A DNA stretch of 64,000 bases from Sympetrum striolatum. Taxonomy: Eukaryota; Arthropoda; Insecta; Odonata; Libellulidae. Positions 12,181 to 23,800 of the stretch are shown in pieces. Each line of letters opens with the position of its first letter. Within the stretch, counting starts at the first letter, position 1. The translations under genes were made by a program, and so were the position numbers. Below the pieces are notes generated by a model, which saw only the letters and a list, made by a program, of their open reading frames with translations, was not told the origin of the DNA and made no database searches. Location: the NCBI GenBank assembly GCA_947579665.1, contig OX388350.1, positions 26,569,393 to 26,633,392 of the forward strand. The letters run 5' to 3'.

Positions 12181-12240
12181 TATATATATATATATATGAT
12201 ATATGAATGAATCCGGAGAAGCATCTATATATAATAGATA

Positions 12241-13194
12241 AATAATATTTTACCTTTACTTTTAATTTAATATTTTAATAATTTTTACCTTTTAATGCAA
12301 AGAAATCTCTAAAATATGACAATAACAAAGAATTCATAGAGATAAGGAAAATAACCAATCATTACCAATATCAATTATTGCTAGGAATTAACAGATCTAT
12401 ATATAAGTTGAGATGTAGACAAGCATCATGTACAGTGATTTTAAAAATCAATGCAACACCCAATTCTATTTATGATCGACTGCCAAAATGATTAAGAGGA
12501 GGTTATTTCAGTGAATCATTAATCTTCATGAAATCATTTCCAGTCTATAATACTTTTAAAGGAAAGATTAATGAAGGAGTTAACTAGTGTAAGCAAATTT
12601 CTATCTTAGATTCAGACACATCATTTGCTCCTGAGATATACTTTGAAAAACATGCATGTAATTTAAACCTTATTCAGTCCTCATTACTGTCTGCTTTTCC
12701 TTCAGACTGATGGTGAGTTTCAACCTCCTCAACCTTTCCATCATCAGCATTCAGAAGCCATGAAAAAATATATAAAATAATATATGGAAAACATTTAGAG
12801 GATATATTTGTAAAATGTATGTCAATGAAAAGTAAGATAAAGCACAAATTATTCTGAAATAGGGTAGCATAAGTAAATATAAATAAATATATGACTACTT
12901 TGAAATTCAAATTTCTAAAATTTTAAATTTCCTCCTTCCAAACTTCTACTGCAATCCTGAGTTTCATCGTTGCACTACCTGTGACTCTGTAGTCAACCTT
13001 TTTAGTGCTGCCCTCCTCATTTAGTCAGCAATAAAGTGAACTTCTTAAAAGTAAGGTGCGCCAAAACAAGTGTATTTGATTTAAGAAGGGAGGGGTAATG
13101 AGTTTATGTGTTTATATACGCATTTCAATTTAAAAATTAAATAATTAATAAAAATTATGAATTAATAATTAATAAATTCTATGTATATCTCCTC
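12241..13194. other. AT-rich sequence, nothing recognised
   Basis: This lies between the repeat array and the LINE remnant. No gene or RNA was supported. Confidence 0.5.
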
Positions 13195-14520
13195 TTATGT
13201 CGTTTCTAAATCTACGTAAATCAAACAAATATTCCAATAATAACATAAGCATACACATAAACGGTATTCAAACAGACATCTCCCCGGCACTCCCACCAAA
13301 ATATATAACGCTATCTTCTTTCCTATGTCTTCGAGCACATACTTAGCTGCTTTCCGTTGAACATTCTCTATCTTATAAAAAAATATTTTAACAAGCGCAT
13401 CCCACACATTTGTTTAATATTCTAATAGAGGTCTCACCATGGTCTCACATTCCATCTTTTATCTTAACTCTTTTGCTTCCGTACTACTTCCTTTTAAGTT
13501 TCTCATTACGTAATGTAGATTTTTTTAAAAATTTAGAAACGATTTTGGCTATAAGGGTACCCAAATCAAAATTATTATAACAACCCCCAAGTACCTGCAT
13601 TTTTACCGTGGGAATTATCTCTTCGTTAAGCTCATAACTAATTCCTCTCTCTTTTCTCTTTGTAGTGAATGTTAAATGTTTACTTTTTTGAGAATTTACC
13701 TCCATTCAATTAATTAAAGACCGCCTTTCAACGGCTTCAATGTTTTCTTGTAATATTTTAGTATTGTTCTCACAGTTTATCTCTCAGTTCTCACAGTTTA
13801 TAAACTACACAATCATCCGCAAAAAAACTTTTTTTAGATGTTATGCCGTTCGGTAAGTCGTTTATACAAATTAAGAAAAGTAATGGACCGACTACACTTC
13901 CCTGGAGAACTTCTGAAGTTAATTCTATTTTGACGGATAAAATATCGCCTACTCTTACTCTCTGTGATCTAACAATAGAAAAATTTCACAACCACGTTTT
14001 AACCCTCCCGTCTATATCCAATTTATCAATTTTTGCTAACAACTGGTGATGCGGTACTATGTGAAATTCATTGGAATAATCTGTTGTATTAATCCATATC
14101 CTTTTACAGATCTAATGATTCTGAAATATTTTGGCATAAACTCAGCAACTGCGACTTGCATGAATGTTCCGGTCTAAAACCATGTTGATATTTACACAAC
14201 CACCCTTGTATCCTTACAGAATTTCCTAAGATAATACGCGATTATCTCTCTCCATTATCTTGCATACTACGGGTGTTAAACTAGTCGGCCTGTAATTCTC
14301 TCCGTCGGTCTTTATTCCCTCTTTGTGGATCGGGATGATAGTTGCCTTTCTCCAGTCCTCCGGAATAACATTGTTATTTATAATGGCTGAAATAAAGCCT
14401 TCCGGTATCGGACTGTTTCCGTGAATCCCATATTTAGTAGATCTCCCGATATGGCCCATGAGATTTGTTACTCCCCAATCTTTCAGATTGTTTCCTAATC
14501 ATGCTGTTTGCTGCAATTTG
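13195..14520 (-). pseudogene. Jockey-like non-LTR retrotransposon reverse transcriptase, decayed
   Basis: On the minus strand, conceptual translation with several frameshifts gives the order expected of a Jockey-type RT. It starts with a palm N-terminal part (residues like NNNVIPEDWRKATIIPIHK followed by NYRPTSLT, 14230-14390). Next is a finger region (DGRVKTWLRNF, about 13990). Then LQGSVVGPLLFLICINDLP (about 13865) and the catalytic FADD (about 13815). Then SQKSKHLTFTTKRK (13630-13700), and finally a C-terminal VQRKAAKYVLEDIG stretch (about 13330). No APE endonuclease or 5' region is present, so the copy is 5'-truncated and dead. RT family assignment is secure; the exact clade is an inference. 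Confidence 0.85.
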
Positions 14521-14855
14521 CTGTCGCTCGTCGAAACTTGTGCTGGTGACACGAGTAAAAGTAAAATGAGAGTGTACAACACACAGTTAACGTTATGATT
14601 GCTTATAATGCCCAACTTTCTTCACTGACGACTGTAAACGTCTCGAGGACCACCGATCGGTGGTTTTTCCATTTAATTCATTTGCTTGGGAGTGTATTAA
14701 CAATATCAATTGATACTCACACTTATATTTTCAAATAGAAGCTACAGGTTGATTCCTGGATTTCAAATCGCTGTATACTCAATGCGAGAAAATTGCGGGA
14801 CTGAGAGCAAGGAGAGGTAAATAGAGACTGATTACAAATAAAATAAATACGCAAC
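14521..14855. other. Intervening sequence without assigned feature
   Basis: This separates the LINE from the Penelope-like element. A short hairpin (accaccgatcggtggt, 14650-14665) is the only structure noticed. Confidence 0.4.
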
Positions 14856-14858
14856 ATG

Positions 14859-15575
14859 TGAGTTTGAAATTAATGGTTTCCACCAACCCGTTAACTTTAA
14901 CAACGAATTCAAAACAATATGTTCCATTGCTTCCACCAACGGTTACCCGCCTGATCTCATTATTAGCATACTCCGCAATAAGCGGAAAAAACTGGCCTTA
15001 CGCGAACTTTACACCCCGCCGGCTGATATTCCGGACGATCAGCCCAAATGGGTTAAAATTAATTTTATTGATGATTGCAGTTATAAATGTACTAAAATTT
15101 TAACCTCTGACGCCAAACGCCCAGCCTTTTATACCAAAGCCAACCTTCAGTCCTTTCTTTGTAACTCTAAGGATCGTATCGACCCCCTCAAAAAACCAGG
15201 CATTTATAGACTCGACTGCAATAATTGTAATACTTCATACGTCGGCCAAACTGGAAGGTGCATCGAGAAAAGAGTTTCAGAACATGAGAAAAGTTTTGTC
15301 AAGCAATCTGGTCCTTCTCACTTCGCTGACCACTTATTAGACAATGGCCATTCCTCTTCCTTCTCCCCTGTTATTCTACATAAAGGAACTAAAGGCTTTA
15401 GAATGAACCTCTTGGAAGAATTATATATCAACCTCCACCAGCGTCATTGCTTTGGTTTAGCGAATGAGTTCCTCTTTTCTCACAACAGGTCTCCGCTTCT
15501 AGTGACTCTCCTTCCTCATTTGTCTCCCCCTCCCCCTGCTCAATACAACTCAGCTCATAGCTACCAGTCCATTTG
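14859..15575 (+). pseudogene. Penelope-like element C-terminal region with GIY-YIG endonuclease
   Basis: An open frame runs from about 14859 to the TGA at 15573-15575. Residues after TNGYPPDLI resemble the linker between RT and nuclease in PLEs. The GIY-YIG domain follows: PGIYRLDC at about 15205, then SYVGQTGRCIEKRVSEH (15235-15285, carrying the catalytic Arg), and SHFADHLLDNGH (15316-15351) with the conserved His region. The frame then continues LLEELYINLHQRH (about 15411), with the glutamate of the family. Canonical Penelope elements have RT plus GIY-YIG. Here the nuclease looks intact but the RT is absent, so the copy cannot be autonomous. The tail after 15460 is proline- and serine-rich read-through. 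Confidence 0.87.
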
Positions 15576-15697
15576 ACTCCTTTCTCACTTTGTCCCTCCT
15601 TCCATCTCTCCTTGTTGTCGAATCCCACTCGTTTTCCCTCCGTCCTTCCCCTTCCCCTCCCTAGTTCAGTTTATAACCCCCTTGTCTCAGCTCATTC

Positions 15698-15743
15698 TTG
15701 TTTCTGATGATGGCAGAACCAGTTGCCGAAACCGGTCAAACGT
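15698..15743 (+). ncRNA. Type I hammerhead ribozyme fold at the 3' end of the Penelope-like element
   Basis: The core CTGATGA is at 15704-15710. Stem II is GGCA (15712-15715) with TGCC (15724-15727). GAAAC is at 15728-15732. Stem III is the short palindrome ACCGGT (15731-15736), followed by the cleavage base C15737. Stem I is GTTT (15700-15703) pairing with AAAC (15738-15741), extendable by a T-G wobble. Every conserved core base is present. Hammerheads with minimal palindromic stem III are a known feature of Penelope-like elements, where they are thought to act as dimers. Activity is inferred from the fold only. Confidence 0.82.
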
Positions 15744-15819
15744 TATTATTTATTTTATTGTGGAATTGTACTAGTTTTGTAATAAATCTTTTTTCTTTAT
15801 TTATGTGAGTTTGAGATTT

Positions 15820-17012
15820 TGAGTTCCGACAATTAGCTTGGTCGTAAAATAAAAAAGACTATGAAGATTGTTTGCAGAAATATGTCTCTCAATGTGCTTG
15901 AAAATGACTTACATATTTAATCATAACGTGATATTTGAAATCTAGAAAATAAATTACTAGAAAATAATTTAAGGCTCTCAATCCAATAAGCATAATTTTG
16001 GCTGTTATCTGATATTTTTTTGATGAAATATAAAGATTAGGGTAGTACAACTATACCACTAACTACGTTACAACTATACATGTAATTACTTTTATAAGTA
16101 ATCAAATATTCCGCTGCCATGGGAGGAACGAGAAATGGTTCATTTTGTGTCTATAAAAGGATTTAACTAAATCGTTTTGAAAATCAGGAATAAGAGTATA
16201 CCGAAAATGTTTGCAGATTATTTGACATAAAATGTCTGAATCAATAGTACTGTGAGCCGATTCTGTTACGCTGTAGACTCGGGTTGACGCGGCTTGAAAT
16301 TTCAACTTCGTTTGCCTTCGGTGGTTGTAAACTTTTTTTTACGCAACGCCGAATTGATTCCCAATGGCTTTCTCTTCAGTGTATATAACTTAGAAAAATT
16401 AGTCCTTCTATACGAGACGAAGATTGTGAAAGAAAATATTGATTTTGGCTGGGAGAAACGAAAAAATCAGGCGTCGGTTGCAAATTACGGTGTCTCTTGT
16501 CAAAAAATATTCGGCAGGTAGTGAATGATTTGACAACAAATTTCTCGGATAAGATATGGCGCTTCTCTTCTTGTAACTGTCCTGTGCGGAGTTATTCCAT
16601 TCGAGGATTATAATCTGTACTATTTTTATCAAGGCTAATAACATATAAAATTAGATGTACAATCCCTCTGATTCTTATCATACATCGATGAAGAAAGCAG
16701 TCGTAGCTCCTTGTCTAATTCTCAACTCTAGAGAAAATATCGGGCGATTCCGATGCCTCCAGACACGCCATGGACTGCCAAAAATAAAAAATTCTTAGGT
16801 TAGTGGTAGCATTAATATCTTCTCTGACGTGAGCCCTTGCCTTAAATCAATTTTTGTAATCCGCAAGTTCAAGAAAAATTCGCAACACAAATTCACCAGA
16901 AAATTGTCATTAAGTTAAAATGAATGAATCATGCAATTGTTACTCCTTGTTTTACTGTAAAAGCTTGCCTCGCTATCCTAATGGTGGTTTTGGTGTGTGC
17001 GTTGAATTAAAC
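15820..17012. other. No recognised feature
   Basis: Moderately AT-rich sequence. Frames at 16102-16644 on both strands overlap each other and resemble no protein I recognise. No splice-supported exon was found. Confidence 0.4.
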
Positions 17013-17245
17013 TTTTTTTTTTTTTTTTTTTTTATTGCTTACCTACTGTTGCCCTTCACCGGTGAAGTCCCCCTAAGCTCTACTGAACTTTTCAGGAGGT
17101 GCTTCACCGAGGCAACAGCAACAACGAACACACACGACCATTCCCTGAATCGGAAAAATCCGACTCAGCCGGGATTCGAACCCGGGACCTTGGGGTAGGA
17201 GCGATAGCTTAGATGGCATGCTATCCACTCGGCCACCAAGGCCGG
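17013..17245 (-). mobile_element. tRNA-derived SINE (family B) with poly(A) tail
   Basis: Read on the minus strand, the element starts with a tRNA-Leu/Ser-like head: ggccttggtggccgagtgg (A box tggccgagtgg) and B box GGTTCGAATCC at about 17171-17181. A unique body of about 130 bp (17034-17165) follows, then a 21-nt poly(A) (17013-17033 as T on +). This is a classic SINE layout and unrelated to family A. At the head an 11-bp inverted repeat (atgctatccac / gtggatagcat, 17219-17229 and 17245-17255) extends past the expected start. No clear target-site duplication was found. Confidence 0.85.
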
Positions 17246-17533
17246 TGGATAGCATGGATTCTAAGATTCGATTTCTGGGATGAAAGGAAATGCCACTCGC
17301 TTACATGATCGCCGATCGTAAATGTTACGAGAAAGAAGCAACGTTCCGGGAGTCAAATTGTCTGATATGAAAGTTTTCTGAAGCATCAGCGACATCATGC
17401 TGTCAAAAGGAGTATTCGAGAGATGGTTCCGAAAATTCGCTGGAAATAGCAACGTTTTCTATGCGGCCAGCCGTTCGATGGTGCGTTGAGAATCCGATTA
17501 AATCTTTATCACAAATGTCGAAGCAGTGAGAAA

Positions 17534-18484
17534 TATAAAAGGGAGAAGAAAATAAATGAGCGAACTACCAATATCCATTCCAAAATATTAGCGAAGAGTT
17601 TTCGTTAAGCAAAACGTTCTCCCACCTTTCTCTCCCCTACCCCTCTCTCCTCTCCCTCACAACTAGTACATAAGTCCTGAAAATTCGCCGCTCGACGCAC
17701 TTCCAGTTCATCAGCCGTCACGAAAGCCTCGACCACAGAATATTCCCGACCGTTCAAGTCTCTGAGGACTGCAGCTCTGCGAATAGCAATTTATAGACTG
17801 GAAATTTCTCGAGAGGATCTCCAAGTGACTTCTGTCATCTTCCTTTGCTAGACATCGCAACCCTGAGATCGCTAAAAGGAGGTCTTCCACCGAAAGTTTG
17901 GCGGCAGTTTGTCTGGCTGAAGCTATTGGGGCAGTATATCTGGAAGCTAGGCTCTGTAAGGGGTAGTTGACTAAGAAGGCTCCACGAGGCAGTTTTCTCA
18001 ACCGAGCGAAGGCGATTGACGTCCAAGAAAAGAATCGGACCTGCAGACTACCACCAATGCTAAGAATGAAAGCAGTCCGTCGTACAGTCGCCGCAGATCT
18101 TCCCTGCCGTCCGCTACGAATTCTTCGGTAGACAGTTGAACCTATTCAATTTTACTGGGCAATCGAAGATGGACAGTTTCTCGAATTAAACTTTTCGAGT
18201 TTTTTACGTCGCAGCAGTGCCAATGAACGCATCGCAGAAGTTTCACCAGAATTCCTTGGTAGAGAATGTGAGCAAGAGCAATGTGAGAAGCCTTCGGAGA
18301 ATTGCAGCCTGACGGAGCGTTCGATTCGGACCCAGCCTACCAATGAAGATCGAGAAGTGTAGTGTTGTGTTTATTGTGTGCAATGGTCATTCTAGTGCAT
18401 TAGTGAAAGTGAATTCAAGAGGAGGTTCTGTTCGCCGATGGAAGGCTGAGTTCTACCGCCGCAGGAGGAGACCCACAGCTCAAG
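17534..18484 (+). promoter_or_regulatory. Candidate TATA promoter and untranslated 5' exon
   Basis: TATAAAAG at 17534-17541 precedes a stretch of clearly higher GC content than its surroundings. That stretch ends in a consensus splice donor (caag|gtaagg, exon end 18484). The exon has many short ATG frames ending quickly (for example near 18170, 18343 and 18438), so it would be non-coding leader. No second exon was identified downstream, and the GC-rich block could instead be an unrecognised repeat. Confidence 0.27.
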
Positions 18485-18489
18485 GTAAG

Positions 18490-20456
18490 GATTCTCCGTC
18501 TTTCAGCTGAGGTGGTAGGTTTCTTTAGACACGGGCCTATCCAACGGGCTTGGAGAACAGGTCTGCAATAACGTTTGGGGGGAGTGGGAAAATTATCTAA
18601 TTAGGAGCTACATACACAATTACAGACCGGCTTTTTAGCCATTAGAGCATTAAACTTAATTAGTCTTCTAAAAGTCTCTCTTCTATCTTTTCCGTGGCTG
18701 TGGTTTTCATGCCACAGCTACACTATGGTTTTATAGGGCTTTCCAATTGCAATTGATGACGCGATCTCCCCGAAATATCTGGTACCGATTGCAGTTGGCT
18801 GGCGAAACCCCTCCATTTCAAAAGGGGAAACGATCCGAGCACGATACGCCTTTGCGTGGTTTGGAAACTCGTGCAAAACACTTCTATTTGATAATTGTAT
18901 ATTTTTATTTTTATCAAAGATTCTGCTTAAGTATTTTAACTTTTAAACTCATTCAAATATGTTCTTACATGGTTTCAAAAGCGGCGATGGTTTCTCTGCC
19001 AAAGCAATAGGTTTATCTGCATGAATTTAGTTAAACTTGAGATTTGAATATCTAACAATATTGAATAATATGGATTTTTATTAGTTTTATTTGGATTATT
19101 TCAATTTTGTGACAGCAAAGCAGTTCCATGCAGTGTTTCCGGGAATTGGAGCAAAGGAAAATCCTCTCGAAGACTTAATGCAACGCCGCTGTATGCCAGC
19201 TATTCTTCAAGATAAACAGCAAGACTCCCTTTGGATTGGAATTTTGTGGAGTTTCGCCAGGAAATGTTTAAAAGCAAGTTAACAATTAAGGCCAAAGAAA
19301 TTTTTTTTATATCTATTCAATAGTAATACTTCTTCATATCAGAAATTTTCAATGTTCTGTTTTCTGGAATGCTCCGCTTTTAATGAAAACTAATATTTTA
19401 AACTAATTTTCGGAATTCAATTCATTTTCGGTTATCTGACTTGGTGATCGTGAATCTATAATTTCAAGTTTTCACTATGCAACCTACTTAGGAAATTGTT
19501 TGTCACTAGCAGAAAGCAGATGCAATTTTATGAACTAGTGCAATCTAAAATTGATTGAGAAATATATTTTGAGAGTTGCTTAAAGATTGCATAGCATTAG
19601 AATGCCCCATGAGAGATGAGATTTATATTTTGTACGCAGCTGCAGTTGCGCGTAGTGCATTCCATAACTGTTAGATCTCTAGATCTCTTTAACGCAGAGT
19701 TTGATTCGAACTGCTAAAATTAATACTCTGCATAAAGCTAACAATGGTAACTAAATTTCTGATATTCTAAGAAGTTATTTATCATCATTAAATATAGCTT
19801 TAGCAATGCAGAAAGCGGAAATTGAATTAAAAGCTTTTTGTACCCGTGATAAATTTTTTAAACTGCCATTGTTCTCTACACTTTCAACTGAAAGTCTATT
19901 TTTTTCTTCATTTTGAAAATTGTTTGGGAACCAATTCCGAAATTCAGCCAGCATTGATATTAGATAAACCAAAACTTAGTAAAATATTTAGCGGAGAGTT
20001 ACCTCTAAATTTAGTAGTGTAGTTAAATTTGTCGCCAAAACTTTCCCTTCACATGTGAAATAACATATCGCAAGTGAAGTTTAGATAGTGTTGAAATTGT
20101 CATTTACCGTTGATTTTGAGAGTATATCTTCAATAGAACTTTAGTTTTTGCTTTTCAAATCTAAGCGTAATTTGTTATGACGAATACGCTGCTGCAGCTG
20201 TGTATGCCCAATAACAATATTGCCATCATTTCCTATTTTTTTGAGGCTTTACAAACAAGTGATCTGTTGGAGCCAGTTGGAGCATTACTATCAAGTTTTT
20301 CCTTAAATTTCGATTATAGTTTCCATGGGTTGCTGAAATATATATTCCGTTCAATTTTCAAGAAGTAGTATTGTGTTCCTCTTGAAATAATAAAGTATAA
20401 TCTGCGGAAAGACTATTCCTTCCTTGCCTTAGAAAAAAGAGTATTTTTTTAGATAT
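18490..20456. other. No recognised feature
   Basis: AT-rich. Short frames at 19091-19282 and 19775-19972 have no recognisable domain and no convincing splice context. Confidence 0.4.
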
Positions 20457-20887
20457 CCTCTCTCCAGGCGTAAATTTTGGGGGGTGAACTTCCAGGAAGG
20501 GCCATAGCGAGTGGGGGGGAACTTTAGCTTCAGTCGTTCGAGGGAGAAGAGGAGTAGACAAAGTAGAACAACGAGTGCAAAGCAGTCGCCGATTTCAAAC
20601 ATTGTGTTTCTTCCTTAGGCGGTGTCCTAGCTGAGCGACCAGAATTCGTTCGTCGGTGCGTGCGTGCGAATCTACCGCTGACAAAGTAATCAAACACACG
20701 GGGATGCTTGGGAGTGTCCTAGGTGGCCGGAACTTGCCGCGACCGACGGCGCCAGGTCTGCGGTGCGACCGACCAAAGTCAAGCATGTTTGATTTTGGCC
20801 GCACACGCCGCCGGTAGAGATTGCCGATTTTGCAGTGCGGTCTCAGTCCTTGTGCAGTAAACATCGCCTTGTACAGATTTTCTCGCA

Positions 20888-23800
20888 ATGTCTTTGGAGA
20901 TTTTAATATCGGAGGTGCAAAAGCACCCTAGTTTGTGGAACATGAGTCATCCTCAATACCACAACAGGTTGATGAGTGATAGATTGTGGGCTTCTTTGGC
21001 AGAGACATTGGATTTACCAAGTGAGTAAAGTTTCTAAACTCTTTTGTGGTACTTTCTTTTTAATGAAGCTACTCCTTTTGTACAAAGGAAATATTATAAT
21101 ACAAAGACAATAGAAAGAAAATATTAGTATGTATTAGATTAAATTATAAAATGAAGCATTTTAACAATTTATTGAAAACTGGCATCTTACATGTAAGCAT
21201 ATGCAATCCTATATAAGCTCCTGGTGCGGCATGACTCCCTCACGATGTACAAAATAAGATGAGAACATTTTTCTAACAAGTTTTGCTTTTTTGGAAGAGT
21301 TGTTATTTTCCCTACAAGGTATGATCCTTTTGGATTGAGGAGTCATATCCGCAAAAGATTTTTCTTCCTCTTCAGTTATCCCTTCACGTTCTCTTATGAT
21401 GTTGTGGAGGAGTGTAATAGCTTTCACAATAGTTACAGTGTTCTTTACTATGGTTTCAATTGGTACGGAAAGAACACGAAACTTTGAGGTAATACTACCG
21501 TAGGAACATTCAACTACCATTCTTGCCCTAGCTAACCGATAGTTGTAAACATCTTTCTCTCCTCCCGGTACCAGCTGTCTCCTTGGAAATGGCCTCATCA
21601 AGTATGTTCTCAATGGAAAACCTTCATCTCCTATTAGAACATAAGGTGCTTTTATCATAGTATTTGGTAGAAGAGACTCCTCAGGAAGGGCAATAGATTT
21701 TGATTCAAGGAATCTTCCCAGCTTTGATGCACTGAAAATCCCACCATCACTATCCTTTCCATAACCGCCAACGTCTACAAACACAAACTTATAATTTGCA
21801 TCTGTCACTGTAAGCAAATTAATAGAATAGAAACCCTTGTAATTCCTAAATGTAACACCCGATTTAGCAGGCCGTTTGATACGAATATGTTTACCATCAA
21901 GAGCTCCAATGCAGTTTGGAAAGTTCCATTTTGAATAAAAATCTGCAGCTATATTCCTATAGTCTTCTAGAGTAGGAATGGCCATATATTGATTCTGCAA
22001 ACACTTCCACAGTATTTTACATACTTCAGATACAATAGCACTAACGGCAGACTTAGATATTCGAAAGGAACAGTGGCGCAGCCAGGATTTGCCAATGGGG
22101 GGGGTCCAAGGAAACGAAAAATGCCTAACTTACAGGGGCTAGTATATTCATGCTCGTTACTTGGCACAAATATGTCAATTCTTTAAAAAACTGAGTACAT
22201 TGTACAATAGAGGAGTTTAACGCTTAGGTAGCCAACTGATTACACTTTCCTAGATAGTAGTTTACATAATAATAATACATAGGAAACTTATCATAAGTGT
22301 TGATTGGATTTATAGTTTGGATACGTCCAATATCTATTTAAAAGCCATTTTTTTCCTGTGCTGAACTTTTTTACTTTCTCCATATACGTAGTATAGAGAA
22401 AGTATTGTTTTCATGAAAAAAATCGACTTCGAGATTTCAACGGAAATACACGTTTTGGGGTCCCTAGAACTCGTTTTAAGCATTTTTGGAATGATGTACG
22501 TTTGTATGTGTGTGTGTGTGTGTGTATGACTGTGTGTCTGTGCTTGTGGGCGCTCTAACGTATTAACTATTAGTCGTATCAATACCAAACCTCATATATA
22601 GGACTGTGGTGTGTGCTGTCAGAGTTGATTAGGTTTTGGAGTAAATCGGTTAACCGGAAGTCGTGCTTCATTCATCAAAGCTCATTTCCGGTTTTCAAAA
22701 TATCTCCATAAATATGATATATAGGTATATTGTATTACTTATAAAAGTTTTAGATAATGTGATTTACTATAACTTTTGTATTTAACATATTTTTGTATCA
22801 CCGGTTGATTAGGAGTTATTAGTGAAATACTGATAAACCGGAAGTAGCTGATTATGTACTTTGTGGGCGCTCTAACATGAAAACTATTTATCGGATCAAC
22901 ACCAAATATCATATATACTATTTTGATTGGTGTCGTTAGAGTTGATTAGTTTTTAGGGTAAATCGGTTAACCGGAAGTTGAGCTTCATCTTCAAAGCTCA
23001 TTTCCGGTTTTCAAAATATCTCCATAAATATGATATTTAGGTATATACTATTATTTATAAACGTTTTAGAAAATTTAATTTATTATAACGTTGGATGAAA
23101 CATATTTTTGTATCATTGATTGTGTAGGAGTTATTTGTGAAATACTGTTAAACCGGAAGTTGCTGATTATGTACGTTGTGGGCGCTCTGGGCGCTGGGGC
23201 GAAAGGCCATTTCATCGTTTTTCATCGATCATGTCCCGAAAAAAATTATTTATAATGTTTGTAACGTAAAAGATAATATGATATAAATTAATCACTTATC
23301 TTCCAAGTTTAGATTGAATACAGAGTTCAAAAATACTGTCGTAGATAAATATTTACATCTTATATATGGAGAAAGTCATGTGCTGGCCACATCAGATTTT
23401 TAGTGTAGTAGATGTAACTTTCCGAGTCTTTGAAAGTTCTTTCTTCCAAGAGGGTTCTAAGCGTGAGAAGGAAAAAAAAATAGTTAGGATTATTTGGCAA
23501 GCGACACAAAACGTAACATCCACTCATTAGATCCCCACATTGGCGCCTATACTTATTTGAATATCTTTTGTTAAGAGACAATATCATCAGCACGTTTCTT
23601 AGGAGTGACTTCATCCCTTGTTTTAAAAATTAACTCCTCTTCTAAGAAACAAAAAATCATTTATATCTAATGAAATGTTCTGGTAGGCTTACAATTAAGC
23701 CTGATTTCGTTATTTATGTATTAGCTAAGTATTCAATTGAATGCGTCACAAATCGAACATTAAAACTTCGGCTGCATTAAAAAATACAGTTAACTCTTGA

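Larger units (their letters stand above)
5303..12235. repeat. Array of six B-box-hairpin repeat units (one inverted, five direct)
   Basis: About 6.9 kb is made of six related units of about 1.07-1.17 kb. The + strand units begin near 'cacagcctaaact...gacttgaaatttttacgac...ttggccataacg'. They end with a small hairpin (cttgcagtatgcaag) followed by tacattttactcgta. Each unit carries six motifs of the form GGTTCGAnnCC, the RNA polymerase III B box / tRNA T-loop consensus, spaced 146-178 bp apart. Most have flanking bases that pair as a T-arm (for example cccgg-gttcgatg-ccggg). Units are separated by tatctattatatatagatgcttctccggattcattc and (GATA)n tracts; an inverted copy of this spacer closes the array at 12203-12230. 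I do not recognise the family. Its open frames are repeat artefacts. Confidence 0.9.
14856..15814 (+). mobile_element. Penelope-like element (PLE), 5'-truncated, candidate 12-bp TSD
   Basis: The element consists of a GIY-YIG-containing coding tail (to 15575), a pyrimidine-rich 3' region and a hammerhead ribozyme fold. The direct repeat atgtgagtttga lies at 14856-14867 and 15803-15814 and may be the target-site duplication; the body would then be 14868-15802. The reverse transcriptase part is missing, so this is a 5'-truncated copy. The target-site duplication is plausible but not certain, because the coding frame reads through the left copy. Confidence 0.8.

Noticed and set aside
5303..12235. 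Regularly spaced identical short motifs suggesting a CRISPR array
   Set aside because: The repeats are 10-13 bp cores in related about 165-bp modules, not repeats with unique spacers, and the genome is eukaryotic.
5303..12235. Cluster of tRNA genes
   Set aside because: Only the T-arm/B box is present. Acceptor, D and anticodon arms do not form around the motifs.
20595..20888. Minus-strand 97-aa frame
   Set aside because: It lies across the Harbinger TIR and subterminal region, and a similar frame appears from the other TIR at 26716-27000.
22334..22588. Minus-strand frame with a His-Thr run (SHTHTHTHTHI)
   Set aside because: It reads through a TG microsatellite inside a TIR element.
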